64,000 bases of DNA from Granulicella arctica (GTDB taxonomy: Bacteria > Acidobacteriota > Terriglobia > Terriglobales > Acidobacteriaceae), in NCBI RefSeq assembly GCF_025685605.1, contig NZ_JAGTUT010000006.1, positions 1 through 64,000 of the forward strand, written 5' to 3'. A program made the position numbers and the translations under genes. Below are positions 1 through 7,737 of this stretch, one piece after another; the stretch's first letter is position 1, and each line of letters opens with the position of its first letter. Below the pieces are notes generated by a model. It was not told where the DNA came from. It did not search any database and saw only the letters and a list, made by a program, of their open reading frames with translations.

Positions 1-471
1 CAAAGCGCCGTTCTCTTCACCGCAGGGATCTAGATGCAATCGCACCGTAAAAATGTGCTCCAGGATCGCTGCCGGAGGCTGGACGTGGAGCACATCCGCT
101 TCATCGATCAAGGCCCGACACATGCCCGCACTGAAATTTGTTACGTCCTGATGACACAGACCCTTCCAGTTCGCATCTGGAATTTTGTCGAACAGAATAC
201 TTTGGACGGGAATGAAATGCGCTCGGAGAAGAGGCTCGACCAGCCCGCGGACGGCATCGTAATCTGCCAGTTTCCTTACCTCGGCCGACACGTCCAGGAG
301 ATTGCGGACGGCAAAGACTTCGCAACGCTTTCACACCGATCCCGTGTCGGCAATGTACTCAAGATCGTGCAGGAGATCGTCCACTTTCTGACGCGAGAGA
401 ACATCTTTCACAATCAAAAACTGTCGATCGTCCACAGCGGGTTTGTTGCATATCGATGCTCGCACCATCAT
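1..471 (-). pseudogene. Phytanoyl-CoA dioxygenase-like gene with in-frame stop, 3' end outside window
   Basis: Read from an ATG at 471, the frame gives 46 residues and then a TGA at 331-333. The same frame continues without a shift into a stretch typical of PhyH-family Fe(II)/2-oxoglutarate oxygenases: AVRNLLD, FDKIPDANWK, the iron-ligand HQD, then HVQPPAAILEHIFTVRLHLD and CGEENGAL at the window edge. The segment between HQD and HVQPP looks shorter than in the relatives I recall, so an internal deletion is also likely. CGA to TGA by one transition would explain the stop. I read this as an inactivated gene; recoding is possible but nothing supports it. The C-terminal second His/Arg region lies beyond position 1. 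Confidence 0.75.
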
Positions 472-506
472 CGACTGATGCCCTAAGCTGATGCCAGGAG
501 CTACCA

Positions 507-755
507 ATGCGCGACACCTCCCTGTTCCTCCCCGATGCGATTGAGGACGCATTGCGCTCCAATCTGGAATCCGGCTTGCGTAGCCTTGCGGACGCGATTG
601 CGAGCAAACAATTAGACGGAACATTCCTTGGCTCGATCGCCGCTGCAGGTGGACGGAACGACGACCGCATCCATCTCCGCATCACCATCGACGTTGCCGC
701 ACCGATCCTGAGATCGATAGTAAGCTCGGCTTCTACTTTGAAGCTGACCGAGTAG
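507..755 (+). CDS. Small hypothetical protein (82 aa)
   Basis: An AGGAG at 496-500 stands six bases before the ATG, which favours a real gene. The protein begins MRDTSLFLPDAIEDALRSNL and is mostly amphipathic helix followed by a short IHLRITIDVAAP strand. I see no signal peptide, membrane segment or known motif. It diverges from the broken dioxygenase gene at 471, with about 35 bases between the starts, so both may share a control region. Function unknown. The surrounding genes are decaying, so this could be a remnant as well. Confidence 0.4.
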   Translation: MRDTSLFLPDAIEDALRSNLESGLRSLADAIASKQLDGTFLGSIAAAGGRNDDRIHLRITIDVAAPILRSIVSSASTLKLTE

Positions 756-758
756 CAG

Positions 759-1480
759 TCACGGTTTGTGACTCAGAAGCGCTGGGAAATTGAGATTGAG
801 TGTTGCAGTTTCAGGGTGGATGTCGATGTGGATCTGATCAATAGACGCGATGATCCAATCTGCTTCCTGGAGTTCCTCAGGACGATGCGAAGATGCCACG
901 GCGAGCACCGAACACCCTGCCGCCTTGCCCGCGCGAATCCCTGCCGGCGCATCCTCGATCACGAGGCAATCCTGCGGCTGTCGCGTGAGGATGGCAGCTC
1001 CTCGCAGGTATCCTTCCGTGTTTGGTTTACCGAAACGTACAGTATCGCCTCCGACTGCGTGCTGTGGTGCTGTGATTCCAGCTACAGCAAGCCGGCTCCG
1101 CATCATCGATTCAGAAGCCGAGGTCACAACGGTCCAGCGGTAGGACGGGATCGAAGCCAGCAAGGCGACGACTCCGGGATACGCGACAACTCCATCCAGC
1201 TCTCCGCCGCAAACAAATCAAGCTGCGCAAGATGATCAGCGATCGCTCTCGCGTCCAGGTGGGGACAGTATTCCTGAATTGTGTCGGCAGCACGACGACC
1301 ATGCGTTCGGTGCAGCTCAAAGGTTGCTGCGAAGCCATGATGCGCCGCCCATCGTGTCCAGCATCGTTCGTCCCCATCTGTCGATTGAACGAGTACACCA
1401 TCCATGTCGAAGAGCAGACCGGCGACCGCGATCTCGACCGGGAAGGTTGCATGGGTTGGGAGTACGGCGCTCGCGTTCAT
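759..1480 (-). pseudogene. HAD-superfamily sugar-phosphatase-like gene, frameshifted
   Basis: The N-terminal part (from ATG 1480) carries the HAD nucleophile motif LLFDMDGVL and the cap region. Translation then leaves the expected frame near 1196-1205. In the other frame the text resumes as LDGVVAYPGVVALLASIP, followed by motif II (WTVVTSAS) and the C-terminal motifs GKPNTEGYL and CLVIEDAPAGIRAGKAAG. Joined together this is a full-length HAD-IA phosphatase of about 240 residues. A single-base deletion in the string reading GCGGAGAGCTGG explains the break. Its start overlaps the stop of the small gene at 1477-1716 (ATGA), so the two formed an operon. Substrate cannot be told. Confidence 0.8.
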
Positions 1481-1716
1481 AGGGCGAGAGTATCAGGGTG
1501 CACTTCCCTGTCCGGACGATCCTCCGACCAGAGCGTAGCCTGCCGTGCAGCGACACCCTCCCGGTCCAACGCCGCAATCCGCAGCTTCCATTTGTCAACG
1601 AGTTTGAGTGCCTGGCGGCTCCGCCGCTCAGCGCGGGCCAACATGCGTTCTGCATGAACACGGACGCGGTCTGGAGCGCAGTGGGTCACGGGAGACTCTG
1701 TCATTCTAACTGTCAA
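1477..1716 (-). CDS. Small basic helical protein (79 aa)
   Basis: The core reads AERMLARAERRSRQALKLVDKW, a strongly charged helix that resembles short conserved proteins often found beside genes on large plasmids of acidobacteria and proteobacteria. No enzyme motif is present. Stop and start overlap with the HAD gene downstream (ATGA at 1477-1480). Translation could begin at the first ATG (1716) or at the internal MTESPV methionine. Function unknown. Confidence 0.55.
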   Translation of the reverse strand: MTVRMTESPVTHCAPDRVRVHAERMLARAERRSRQALKLVDKWKLRIAALDREGVAARQATLWSEDRPDREVHPDTLAL

Positions 1717-1795
1717 GCCGAGGACTTCTCTGCCTCTGTCCTTGTCAGACTCTCCTGGTCATCATGACGCCCTATACTACGGCTGAGGTATCCCT

Positions 1796-3403
1796 TTGCC
1801 GCTCCAAACCGATCAATCCCTTGTTTGTCCGAAGTGCGGCGAACCCATCAAGCTCACCGAATCACTGGCTGCGCCTCTGGTCGCAGCAACGCGAGCACAA
1901 TACGAACAGCAGCTTGCCGATCAGGCCAAGACCTTTCAAACAGAGAGGCAGCTGGTTACGAAGCAGCAGGAAGCGAACGATCTCCGTGCTGCTGAATTGG
2001 ACGCAGCGGCCAGGAAACAAGAGCAGGCGGTCGCACACGCTGTACAGGATGGAATCGCAAAACAACTCGCCGGGGAGCGAACGAAGATCGCCGAGCAGGA
2101 GTCCGCCCGAGCACGCCAACAGGTCGAAGACGAACTCAGGACGGAACGGGAGGCTGCCGCTTTTCAGAAGGAACGGATCCAGGATCTGGATCGCAAGCTG
2201 ACCCTGGCACGGGCAGCCGAGACCGGACTTCTCAAGAAACAACAGCTGCTCGAAGACAAGGAGCGCGAACTCGAGCGTGATTTGCAGAAAGGGATCGCGC
2301 TGGCACGAGCTGAGGAACGCGCGAAGGCGCTGTCTGAGGTCCAATCCGACCTCGACCTGAAAGTACGGGACCGAGACAACAAGATCTCGGAACTGCTGAC
2401 TCAAATCGATAGCCTAAAACGCAAGGCAGAGCAAAGTTCACAGCAGTCCCAGGGTGAGTCCCTGGAGCTTGCGCTCGAACATCAGCTGCGCGCTCAGTTC
2501 CCTTTTGACCTGATCGAGCCTGTCGCCAAGGGTGAGTTTGGAGGCGATGTGCTTCAGCACGTTCGCGACCAGGCCGGCCAGCTCTGCGGCAAGATTCTTT
2601 GGGAATCGAAGCGGACCAAGGCCTGGTCGGATTCCTGGCTCGCCAAGCTCAAAGGAGATCAGCGAGCAGCGCATGCTGATCTTGCGGTCATCGTGTCGCA
2701 GACCATGCCCAAGGATGTTACGCGCTTCGACCACATGGAAGGGATCTGGGTGTCGAGCTTGGGTTGCATCCAACCCGTCGCTAATGCCCTGCGCGTGAGC
2801 GTCATCGAACTCGCTGGAGCCCGCCGGTCGAATGATGGACAGGAGACCAAGGCGCAGCAGATCTACGCCTACCTGACCGGGCCACGGTTTAAACACCGCA
2901 TCGAGTGCATCGCTGAGAAGTTCACGGAACTACGCAGTGATCTCGACAAGGAACGGAAGTGGATGAACAAGCAATGGGCGAAACGCGACAGTAAACTCCT
3001 GGCGGTACTCGAAGCCACGTCCGGCATGGATGGCGATCTGCAGGGCATCGCGGGATGTCTTCGCCGCGCGGCCCGCGGACGGCGTTACGTCCATCACTCC
3101 AATATCACCGCCACGACCGCTGTTGATACCGTCGGGGCCCGCGTCCGCGACCGCCTTACGCCCAAAGAGATGCAGATCGTTGCCCTCATCGTGCAGGGTC
3201 GCAAGAACAAGGACATCGCCTTCCAACTCAACACCAAGGAGCAGGTTGTCAAGAACTACCTGCGCGGCATCTACGACAAAACTGGCGTCTCCGATCGTCT
3301 GGAGTTGGCTCTTTTCACGCTTCACCATCGCATCCTGGCCGATGCCGCGGCCAAGGCGGGCAACCTCATCCAGAAGAAACGGCCTAGCAAAACAAGTGGA
3401 TAG
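1796..3403 (+). CDS. DUF2130-type protein fused to a LuxR-type HTH
   Basis: The start is TTG at 1796, after a GAGG. Residues 10-20 form a zinc-knuckle (CPKCGEPI). Residues 25-220 are a long coiled coil rich in Glu, Arg and Lys. Residues about 225-420 match the DUF2130 domain (GEFGGDVLQHV, GKILWESKRTKAWSDSWLAKLKGDQ, ending GDLQGIAG), a family with a presumed nuclease-like fold. From about residue 423 the normal DUF2130 tail is missing. The reading frame instead runs into CLRRAARGRRYV and a full LuxR/NarL helix-turn-helix (LTPKEMQIVALIVQGRKNKD, then EQVVKNYLRGIYDKTGVSDR). The join is in frame, so a chimeric protein can be made. It is probably the product of recombination between a DUF2130 gene and a response-regulator gene. 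Whether it is functional is unknown. Confidence 0.75.
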   Translation: MPLQTDQSLVCPKCGEPIKLTESLAAPLVAATRAQYEQQLADQAKTFQTERQLVTKQQEANDLRAAELDAAARKQEQAVAHAVQDGIAKQLAGERTKIAEQESARARQQVEDELRTEREAAAFQKERIQDLDRKLTLARAAETGLLKKQQLLEDKERELERDLQKGIALARAEERAKALSEVQSDLDLKVRDRDNKISELLTQIDSLKRKAEQSSQQSQGESLELALEHQLRAQFPFDLIEPVAKGEFGGDVLQHVRDQAGQLCGKILWESKRTKAWSDSWLAKLKGDQRAAHADLAVIVSQTMPKDVTRFDHMEGIWVSSLGCIQPVANALRVSVIELAGARRSNDGQETKAQQIYAYLTGPRFKHRIECIAEKFTELRSDLDKERKWMNKQWAKRDSKLLAVLEATSGMDGDLQGIAGCLRRAARGRRYVHHSNITATTAVDTVGARVRDRLTPKEMQIVALIVQGRKNKDIAFQLNTKEQVVKNYLRGIYDKTGVSDRLELALFTLHHRILADAAAKAGNLIQKKRPSKTSG

Positions 3404-3433
3404 GCGCCCCATAAGAGCGCCTATCCACTTGTT
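3391..3433 (+). terminator. Perfect 17-bp inverted repeat at end of DUF2130-LuxR gene
   Basis: Arms AACAAGTGGATAGGCGC (3391-3407) and its exact reverse complement (3417-3433) surround a 9-base loop. The left arm begins inside the last codons of the upstream gene, and the stop TAG is in the stem. No T-run follows, so this could act as a bidirectional terminator or an mRNA-stabilising hairpin rather than a classic intrinsic terminator. Confidence 0.6.
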
Positions 3434-3606
3434 ACCCGCTGAGTGGGCTGCTCTCGTTGACCGGCCTAATTTCCATCAACAGAGTCTTAAAGACATCGAC
3501 GCACTTGAGGGTCCCATGCGACTTGAACTCAACAGCTAAAATGTTGCAAGGGCTGAACTCGCCCCTGCACTTCGCTCCCGTCATATCAAGTAAACAATCT
3601 CAGGAT

Positions 3607-4656
3607 TCAGGGCAGCGCATACCAGCTGCCTTTTCCTGTTCCATGCCTTGCGAGATGCCGCTTCTCGACCAATTGCGCAAGATGTTCCTTGAGCGTGTTC
3701 CGGCTGGCTCCGGTAAGCCGGATGATCTCTCCCATGGTGGCGCGGCCATGCTGCCGGACGTATTCGACGATCTCGACGGAGAGGCTGGGAAGCGCGGCAA
3801 CACTCAACTTCTCGCGCTCAATCTTAACAGCGAGCCGGCGCTTCTGCTGCTCCAGAGAACGCAAGAAGAAGAGGAGCCATGGCTGCCAGTTCGCAACTGG
3901 TCCGCGGATCGTCGCCTGGGTCTGCCGGAGTGCAAGGTAGTAGGCCTCCTTGCTGTTCTCGATGACGCTTTCAAGCGAGCTGTAGGGCACGTAAGCATAT
4001 CCGGCCTGCAGCAAAAGAAGCGTGGTCAACACTCGGCTCAAACGTCCGTTGCCGTCCTGGAACGGATGGATTTCAAGAAAGACGACCGTGAAGACGCCGA
4101 TCAGGAGCAAGGGGTGGAGCTGGTTGTCTTTTCGCGCTTGGTTAAACCAATCGACCAACTCGGACATCAATTGCGGCGTATCGAAGGGCGTGGCCGTCTC
4201 GAAGACGATGCCGATCTGTCTTCCCTGCTCATCGATGGCGGCAACACTGTTCGACAACTTTTTGTACTCGCCGCGATGCCGAGTGTCCTTCCCGTTGTGA
4301 CGAAGAAGATCCCGGTGGAACTGCTTGATGTAATTCTCGCTGAACGGCAGGTCCTCCCACGCGCGAAAGACGGTCTCCATGGCCTCGGCGTAGCCGGCTA
4401 CTTCCTGCTCATCACGGCTGGCGAACGATCCGATTTCGAGATTAGACAGCAGCCGCTCGACCTCTCGATCTGATAGCTTGCTGCCTTCAATCCGAGTGGA
4501 GGAGCCAATGCTTTCGATCGTGGCTACATGGCGGAGAGTGCGGAGCCGCTCAGGAGCAAGCGAGCCTAAAGCTCTCCAGGCACCTTTGAACTCATCGATG
4601 CCTGCGATCAGACTGAGGACTTCGGGCGTGATCTTTAGCGTGTCGATCGTGAACAT
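3607..4656 (-). CDS. Fic-domain AMPylator with C-terminal winged helix
   Basis: Fic proteins transfer AMP from ATP to a hydroxyl side chain of a target protein. The catalytic loop HPFQDGNGRLSR (His about residue 197) is complete. An N-terminal inhibitory helix with STRIEG (the S/T-xxx-E-G motif) marks a class II, self-inhibited Fic enzyme. The last 60 residues (ATMGEIIRLTGASRNTLKEH) are a winged-helix DNA-binding domain, as in the Fic/DUF4172-free family common on bacterial chromosomes and plasmids. I prefer the ATG at 4656 (MFTIDTLKITPEV). The frame is open to an ATG at 4689, but those extra codons are made of a short direct repeat. No antitoxin partner gene is seen, consistent with the built-in inhibitory helix. 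Confidence 0.9.
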   Translation of the reverse strand: MFTIDTLKITPEVLSLIAGIDEFKGAWRALGSLAPERLRTLRHVATIESIGSSTRIEGSKLSDREVERLLSNLEIGSFASRDEQEVAGYAEAMETVFRAWEDLPFSENYIKQFHRDLLRHNGKDTRHRGEYKKLSNSVAAIDEQGRQIGIVFETATPFDTPQLMSELVDWFNQARKDNQLHPLLLIGVFTVVFLEIHPFQDGNGRLSRVLTTLLLLQAGYAYVPYSSLESVIENSKEAYYLALRQTQATIRGPVANWQPWLLFFLRSLEQQKRRLAVKIEREKLSVAALPSLSVEIVEYVRQHGRATMGEIIRLTGASRNTLKEHLAQLVEKRHLARHGTGKGSWYALP

Positions 4657-4663
4657 GGCTCTA

Positions 4664-4689
4664 CCATAAGTACACCCATAAACACCCAT
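4664..4689 (-). promoter_or_regulatory. Direct repeat just upstream of fic start
   Basis: On the minus strand the sequence reads ATGGGTGTTT, ATGGGTGTAC, then TTATGG: two 10-bp direct copies and a partial third. They lie 8-33 bases before the preferred ATG. It may be an operator for autoregulation through the Fic winged helix, or a polymerase-slippage tract. The site is seen; its function is inferred. Confidence 0.35.
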
Positions 4690-5176
4690 ATGGCCAGAAG
4701 AAAAGCTCGATAGCGATCGAACGTCGCGCTCCTTGCATTTGACCCCTATAACGTGTTGTTACGGTTTCCTCTACTGCACAGTGAATCCTACCAAAGGATC
4801 AACTAAGTCAGTCAGACACTAAGTTCCCGCGTGTGTTCCGAAGGCAGCTGTTGAACAAACAAAAAGAGCATACGACGCGGAATGTTTCATCCCCTGGGCA
4901 TGTTTGGTCCGTACCCCTGTAAACCTTTCATCCTCTGTGACAGGAACGATAGATCCCCACCCTCAGAGAACGAAACACCCCCTCCCCCTAGGGTCGTATC
5001 ATCCACTCAATATAGAGAAGCTTCTTAGGACATTTCTTTAGAAATACTTAAGGTATGAAACAGGCCGAACGTCGGCGTTTTCTTGTTCTTATTGGTATAG
5101 CCGAGTGTAACGACAATTTCTGCCGACTAAGCAAAAAACAAACTTTGTCATGGGTTGCGTACTTTTTGCTTGATGA
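4690..5176. other. Intergenic region, candidate plasmid origin or centromere
   Basis: About 490 bases lie without a gene between fic and the partition operon. The stretch holds GTTTCATCCCCTGGG at 4884-4898 and a diverged copy CTTTCATCCTCTGTG at 4925-4939. An A/T-rich segment around 5008-5062 contains a TTTCTTTAGAAA-type inverted repeat. The same 15-mer recurs in reverse inside the replication-type gene at 6388-6402, which ties this region to that gene. I do not see a clear DnaA box. Confidence 0.5.
4884..4939 (+). repeat. Iteron-like repeats upstream of parA operon
   Basis: GTTTCATCCCCTGGG (4884-4898) and CTTTCATCCTCTGTG (4925-4939) are 41 bases apart, about four helical turns. The first is an exact reverse complement of 6388-6402. 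Such spacing and identity suggest binding sites for the replication/partition protein encoded downstream. Confidence 0.55.
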
Positions 5177-5416
5177 ATGACCAATTGTCCATTACGGTTG
5201 TTCTTGATGAGACCTCCAAAACCTCGCAATCCTTCGATTTGGCTAAGATCCTCGGAAGTAGCGTCTATTTTGGGAATATCTCAGCGAACGTTACTGCGGA
5301 AGCTGGCCTCTGGGAAGCTGCTAGAGCCAGGTCGTGATCCGGTGAACAACTATCGCCAATGGCGGCCTGAAGAAGTTCAAGAACTGCAACAACAGCTCCG
5401 GAGAGACAAGAAATGA
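5177..5416 (+). CDS. Small MerR/excisionase-type helix-turn-helix protein (79 aa)
   Basis: Residues 24-60 read SSEVASILGISQRTLLRKLASG followed by NNYRQWRPEEVQEL, the helix-turn-helix plus wing of small MerR-like/excisionase DNA-binding proteins. It is the first gene of an operon with parA (ATGA overlap at 5413-5416) and the replication-type gene. A probable role is control of the operon or DNA binding in partition. The ATG at 5207 (MRPPKPRNPS) is an alternative start. An overlapping frame at 5155-5337 has no such motif and I discard it. Confidence 0.7.
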   Translation: MTNCPLRLFLMRPPKPRNPSIWLRSSEVASILGISQRTLLRKLASGKLLEPGRDPVNNYRQWRPEEVQELQQQLRRDKK

Positions 5417-6195
5417 TCCGACTCGTAATTTCGAATCAACGTGGCGGGGTTTCGAAGACCACTACAACCGCTACCCTTGCCCGTGAATTCGCTGATCGCG
5501 GTAAACGCGTCCTCGTGATCGACACGGATCCTCAGGGATCGATCAGCAGTGTTCTTAACCTCAAACCTGAGTACGGTCTCTATAACTTCGTCATCGAAAA
5601 GTTGAATTTCAATGACTGCATCGTCAAGGTTTCAGACCTGCTGCATGTCATGTGTTCCAGTCGTGAGACTACGAAGGTTGAAACCATTCTCATGGGACAG
5701 GTTGCACGCGAAAATGCCTTTACCCAGATCTTCGGTCAGGTTGAGCAGGACTATGACGTGGTCCTAATCGACGTGAGCCCCTCGATTACGTTGCTCCAGA
5801 CCTGCGCCATGGTGTATGCCAAGCAGGTCTTGATTCCGATTGGCATGGATACCCTGTCCTTCCAAGGTGCTATGGCCTCCATAGAGGCGTCGAAGTCGCT
5901 GAACCAACTCCTTACCACCAACATTCGAACCATCGGCCTCCTGCCCGTTATGGTGGACCGCAGATTGGCGATGACGACTACGGTTCTAGAAGGATTGGAA
6001 GGAATGTCAAAAGGGATGCAAATTCCTCTGCTCCACGCGATCCGCACAGATCAGAGTGTGACCAAGGCAGCGCGTGCCGGCAAATTCCTCGTTGACTTCG
6101 ATCCGAAGTGCAAGGCCTACGAGGATTACCACCAGGTTGCTGATGAACTCGAGAAACTCTTCAAGGAACCCGTAAATGCCGGAAGCAAGACCTAG
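5413..6195 (+). CDS. parA: ParA-family partition ATPase
   Basis: The protein has a deviant Walker A motif, NQRGGVSKTTT (residues 8-18), a switch DTDPQGS, and Walker B VVLIDVSPS. These define the ParA/MinD ATPases that move plasmid copies apart on the nucleoid. The length of 260 residues is typical of the short ParA class without an N-terminal DNA-binding domain. The usual signature lysine before the GG pair is arginine here (RGGVSKT), which is unusual and may affect dimer chemistry. The gene overlaps the helix-turn-helix gene before it by four bases and the downstream gene by about 20. No ParB homologue is visible, so the next gene probably supplies the centromere-binding function. Confidence 0.9.
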   Translation: MIRLVISNQRGGVSKTTTTATLAREFADRGKRVLVIDTDPQGSISSVLNLKPEYGLYNFVIEKLNFNDCIVKVSDLLHVMCSSRETTKVETILMGQVARENAFTQIFGQVEQDYDVVLIDVSPSITLLQTCAMVYAKQVLIPIGMDTLSFQGAMASIEASKSLNQLLTTNIRTIGLLPVMVDRRLAMTTTVLEGLEGMSKGMQIPLLHAIRTDQSVTKAARAGKFLVDFDPKCKAYEDYHQVADELEKLFKEPVNAGSKT

Positions 6196-7693
6196 TTCGA
6201 AGCGCCACCAGAAAATCGAGCCACTGAGTTGGGAGGTAGCTGCTCAGTCCCCTGCCCTGAAGGGCATGACATCATTTCTCGACATTAGCCCGGACGACGT
6301 ACGAAGAAACAATTTTGAGGGATTCGGACCGCTCAGGCTAACGAAAGTGCCCCGAGTCGCAGTAGTTGCCCCTACCATTGTTGTAGACCCAGGGGATGAA
6401 ACGCTCCCAGGGACTCAAACACGCTACGATAATGTTTCATCCAAGCTGCAGAAGACGAAGCCATTCGAACTTCCCAGCGGACGAGGAACGCTGGCGCCCG
6501 GCTTAAAAGAAACTGCTGCAGATTTAGCGATTCCAGTGGCTGAAACCTCCCCTAATAATGAAATAGACGCTACTGCCGTTGTAGTGCCTGCCATTGAATC
6601 AACCTCTGCGCTGTATATGTGGCCTGAGGTGGTTTCGTTCCCTGGGGTTGAAACGTTACCAGTGAATGAACAAAGCGGTGGGGACGAACAAAACCTCGCA
6701 CGCCAGGAGGCACTAACGCCGGGTCGTGGTCGTTCGAAGATTCGACGCTGTGTACTCGCCCAGGATGGACATTCTCTAGGTGAAGAGGCGATTTATCAAG
6801 TGCTCTGGAGGACAGGAAGAGCAGAGAATAGCGATCCAAATGGTTCACGAACCAACCGAATGGGCGCAGCGGATATCGGCTACAAGGTTAATATGGCCAA
6901 AAAGAACGTGCGTCAGAATATTTCACGCCTGTTTGAAAAGCTTGCATTAGAGATTGTTGAAGACTTCGAGACAATCAATTCGCAAGCACGGCTATATCGG
7001 GTGTACTCCTATAAGCAAATTTTGGAGCGGCGGCGTGCTGCAGGTCTTGAATACATTCTGCGAAATAAAGGAGTTGTCTTTTGCACCAAAGATGGCTCCG
7101 AACTCGTCTCATCCCCTGCGTATGTTTCGATCCCAGGGGATGAAATATCCATAAAGCCGGCTCCGCCAAAGAAACGGCGAACAGTCTCTCCCGTCGAACC
7201 ACCTAAATACCCACACGCTGCCCCAACAACGGCGCCAATTGGAGCCTCCGACGAAGCTGATGTGCGAGCAGTGTCTCAGGCTCTGAACCGGTACTGGACG
7301 GTGGATGAGGCAGCAGCGGTGCAATTACTTCGCGCCTGCCGTAAAGTTCGAGCCGACGCGAGAGTTGACGAGATCGCTTTCTTCGTTCAGGAGAAGTTGG
7401 ATCTAGCACGCACAAGTCGAACGATCACTAATCCAACCGGTCTCATCCTCGCCATGGTCCCCCAGTCCTTCAGTGGAGCGGCATTCGAAGACTTCAGGAA
7501 ACGCATGGAGAGCCGCGCAAAGCTTGCTGAGGAAGAAGCTGAACGGAAGACCCAGCAGGAGGCCGAGCTGAATACATGGATGATGAGGGACCGGGAACGC
7601 TACGAGGCCATCGTGGGGGACGCTTCAAAGAGCGATAGAGAACGTGACGAGGCGGAGAAGCGACTCCGGGAGATTGACGCTTGGAATCGATGA
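6176..7693 (+). CDS. Putative replication initiator or centromere-binding protein with winged helix
   Basis: This 505-residue protein is the third gene of the parA operon. Residues 1-180 look disordered and contain recurrent short motifs (DPGDETLPG, FPGVETLP, IPGDEIS) that are the translation of DNA repeats shared with the upstream intergenic region. Residues about 183-290 (SKIRRCVLAQDGHSLGEEAI, VNMAKKNVRQNISRLFEKLA, SQARLYRVYSYKQILERRRA) look like a winged helix that binds DNA, as in plasmid initiators and in acidobacterial partition-linked proteins. The C-terminal third has helices and a charged coiled coil. Place and repeats suggest replication initiation or a ParB-like role; I cannot assign a named family. 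Confidence 0.6.
   Translation: MPEARPSSKRHQKIEPLSWEVAAQSPALKGMTSFLDISPDDVRRNNFEGFGPLRLTKVPRVAVVAPTIVVDPGDETLPGTQTRYDNVSSKLQKTKPFELPSGRGTLAPGLKETAADLAIPVAETSPNNEIDATAVVVPAIESTSALYMWPEVVSFPGVETLPVNEQSGGDEQNLARQEALTPGRGRSKIRRCVLAQDGHSLGEEAIYQVLWRTGRAENSDPNGSRTNRMGAADIGYKVNMAKKNVRQNISRLFEKLALEIVEDFETINSQARLYRVYSYKQILERRRAAGLEYILRNKGVVFCTKDGSELVSSPAYVSIPGDEISIKPAPPKKRRTVSPVEPPKYPHAAPTTAPIGASDEADVRAVSQALNRYWTVDEAAAVQLLRACRKVRADARVDEIAFFVQEKLDLARTSRTITNPTGLILAMVPQSFSGAAFEDFRKRMESRAKLAEEEAERKTQQEAELNTWMMRDRERYEAIVGDASKSDRERDEAEKRLREIDAWNR
6388..6402 (-). repeat. Intragenic iteron (exact inverse of 4884-4898)
   Basis: CCCAGGGGATGAAAC is the exact reverse complement of the upstream site. A partial direct copy, GTTTCATCCAAGCTG, follows at 6434-6448. 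Both lie inside the coding sequence of the replication-type protein. Confidence 0.6.
6632..6654. repeat. Palindromic double iteron
   Basis: A 23-bp near-palindrome: left half GTTTCGTTCCC, right half GGGTTGAAAC, joined at TG. It equals two copies of the 15-mer site fused head to head. Confidence 0.6.
7106..7146. repeat. Iteron pair: half site plus palindrome
   Basis: GTCTCATCCCCTGCG (7106-7120) is followed after three bases by a 23-bp near-palindrome at 7124-7146, left half GTTTCGATCCC and right half GGGGATGAAAT. The second palindrome aligns with that at 6632-6654, giving the consensus GTTTCNTYCCC-WG-GGGWTGAAAY. Confidence 0.6.
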
Positions 7694-7737
7694 TTCGTTT
7701 CGTGAGAATCGGGTAAGCCTAGAGTAGTGCTTTTGCG

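Noticed and set aside
331-333. TGA as a selenocysteine codon
   Set aside because: No reason for Sec at this place in the fold and no obvious SECIS-type stem just downstream; one C-to-T change explains it.
2438-2896. 152-codon minus frame inside the DUF2130 gene
   Set aside because: Shadow of a domain with recognisable sense-strand sequence.
3457-4473. 338-codon plus-strand open frame opposite the fic gene
   Set aside because: It is the antisense of a clear Fic protein; no start signal or family motif.
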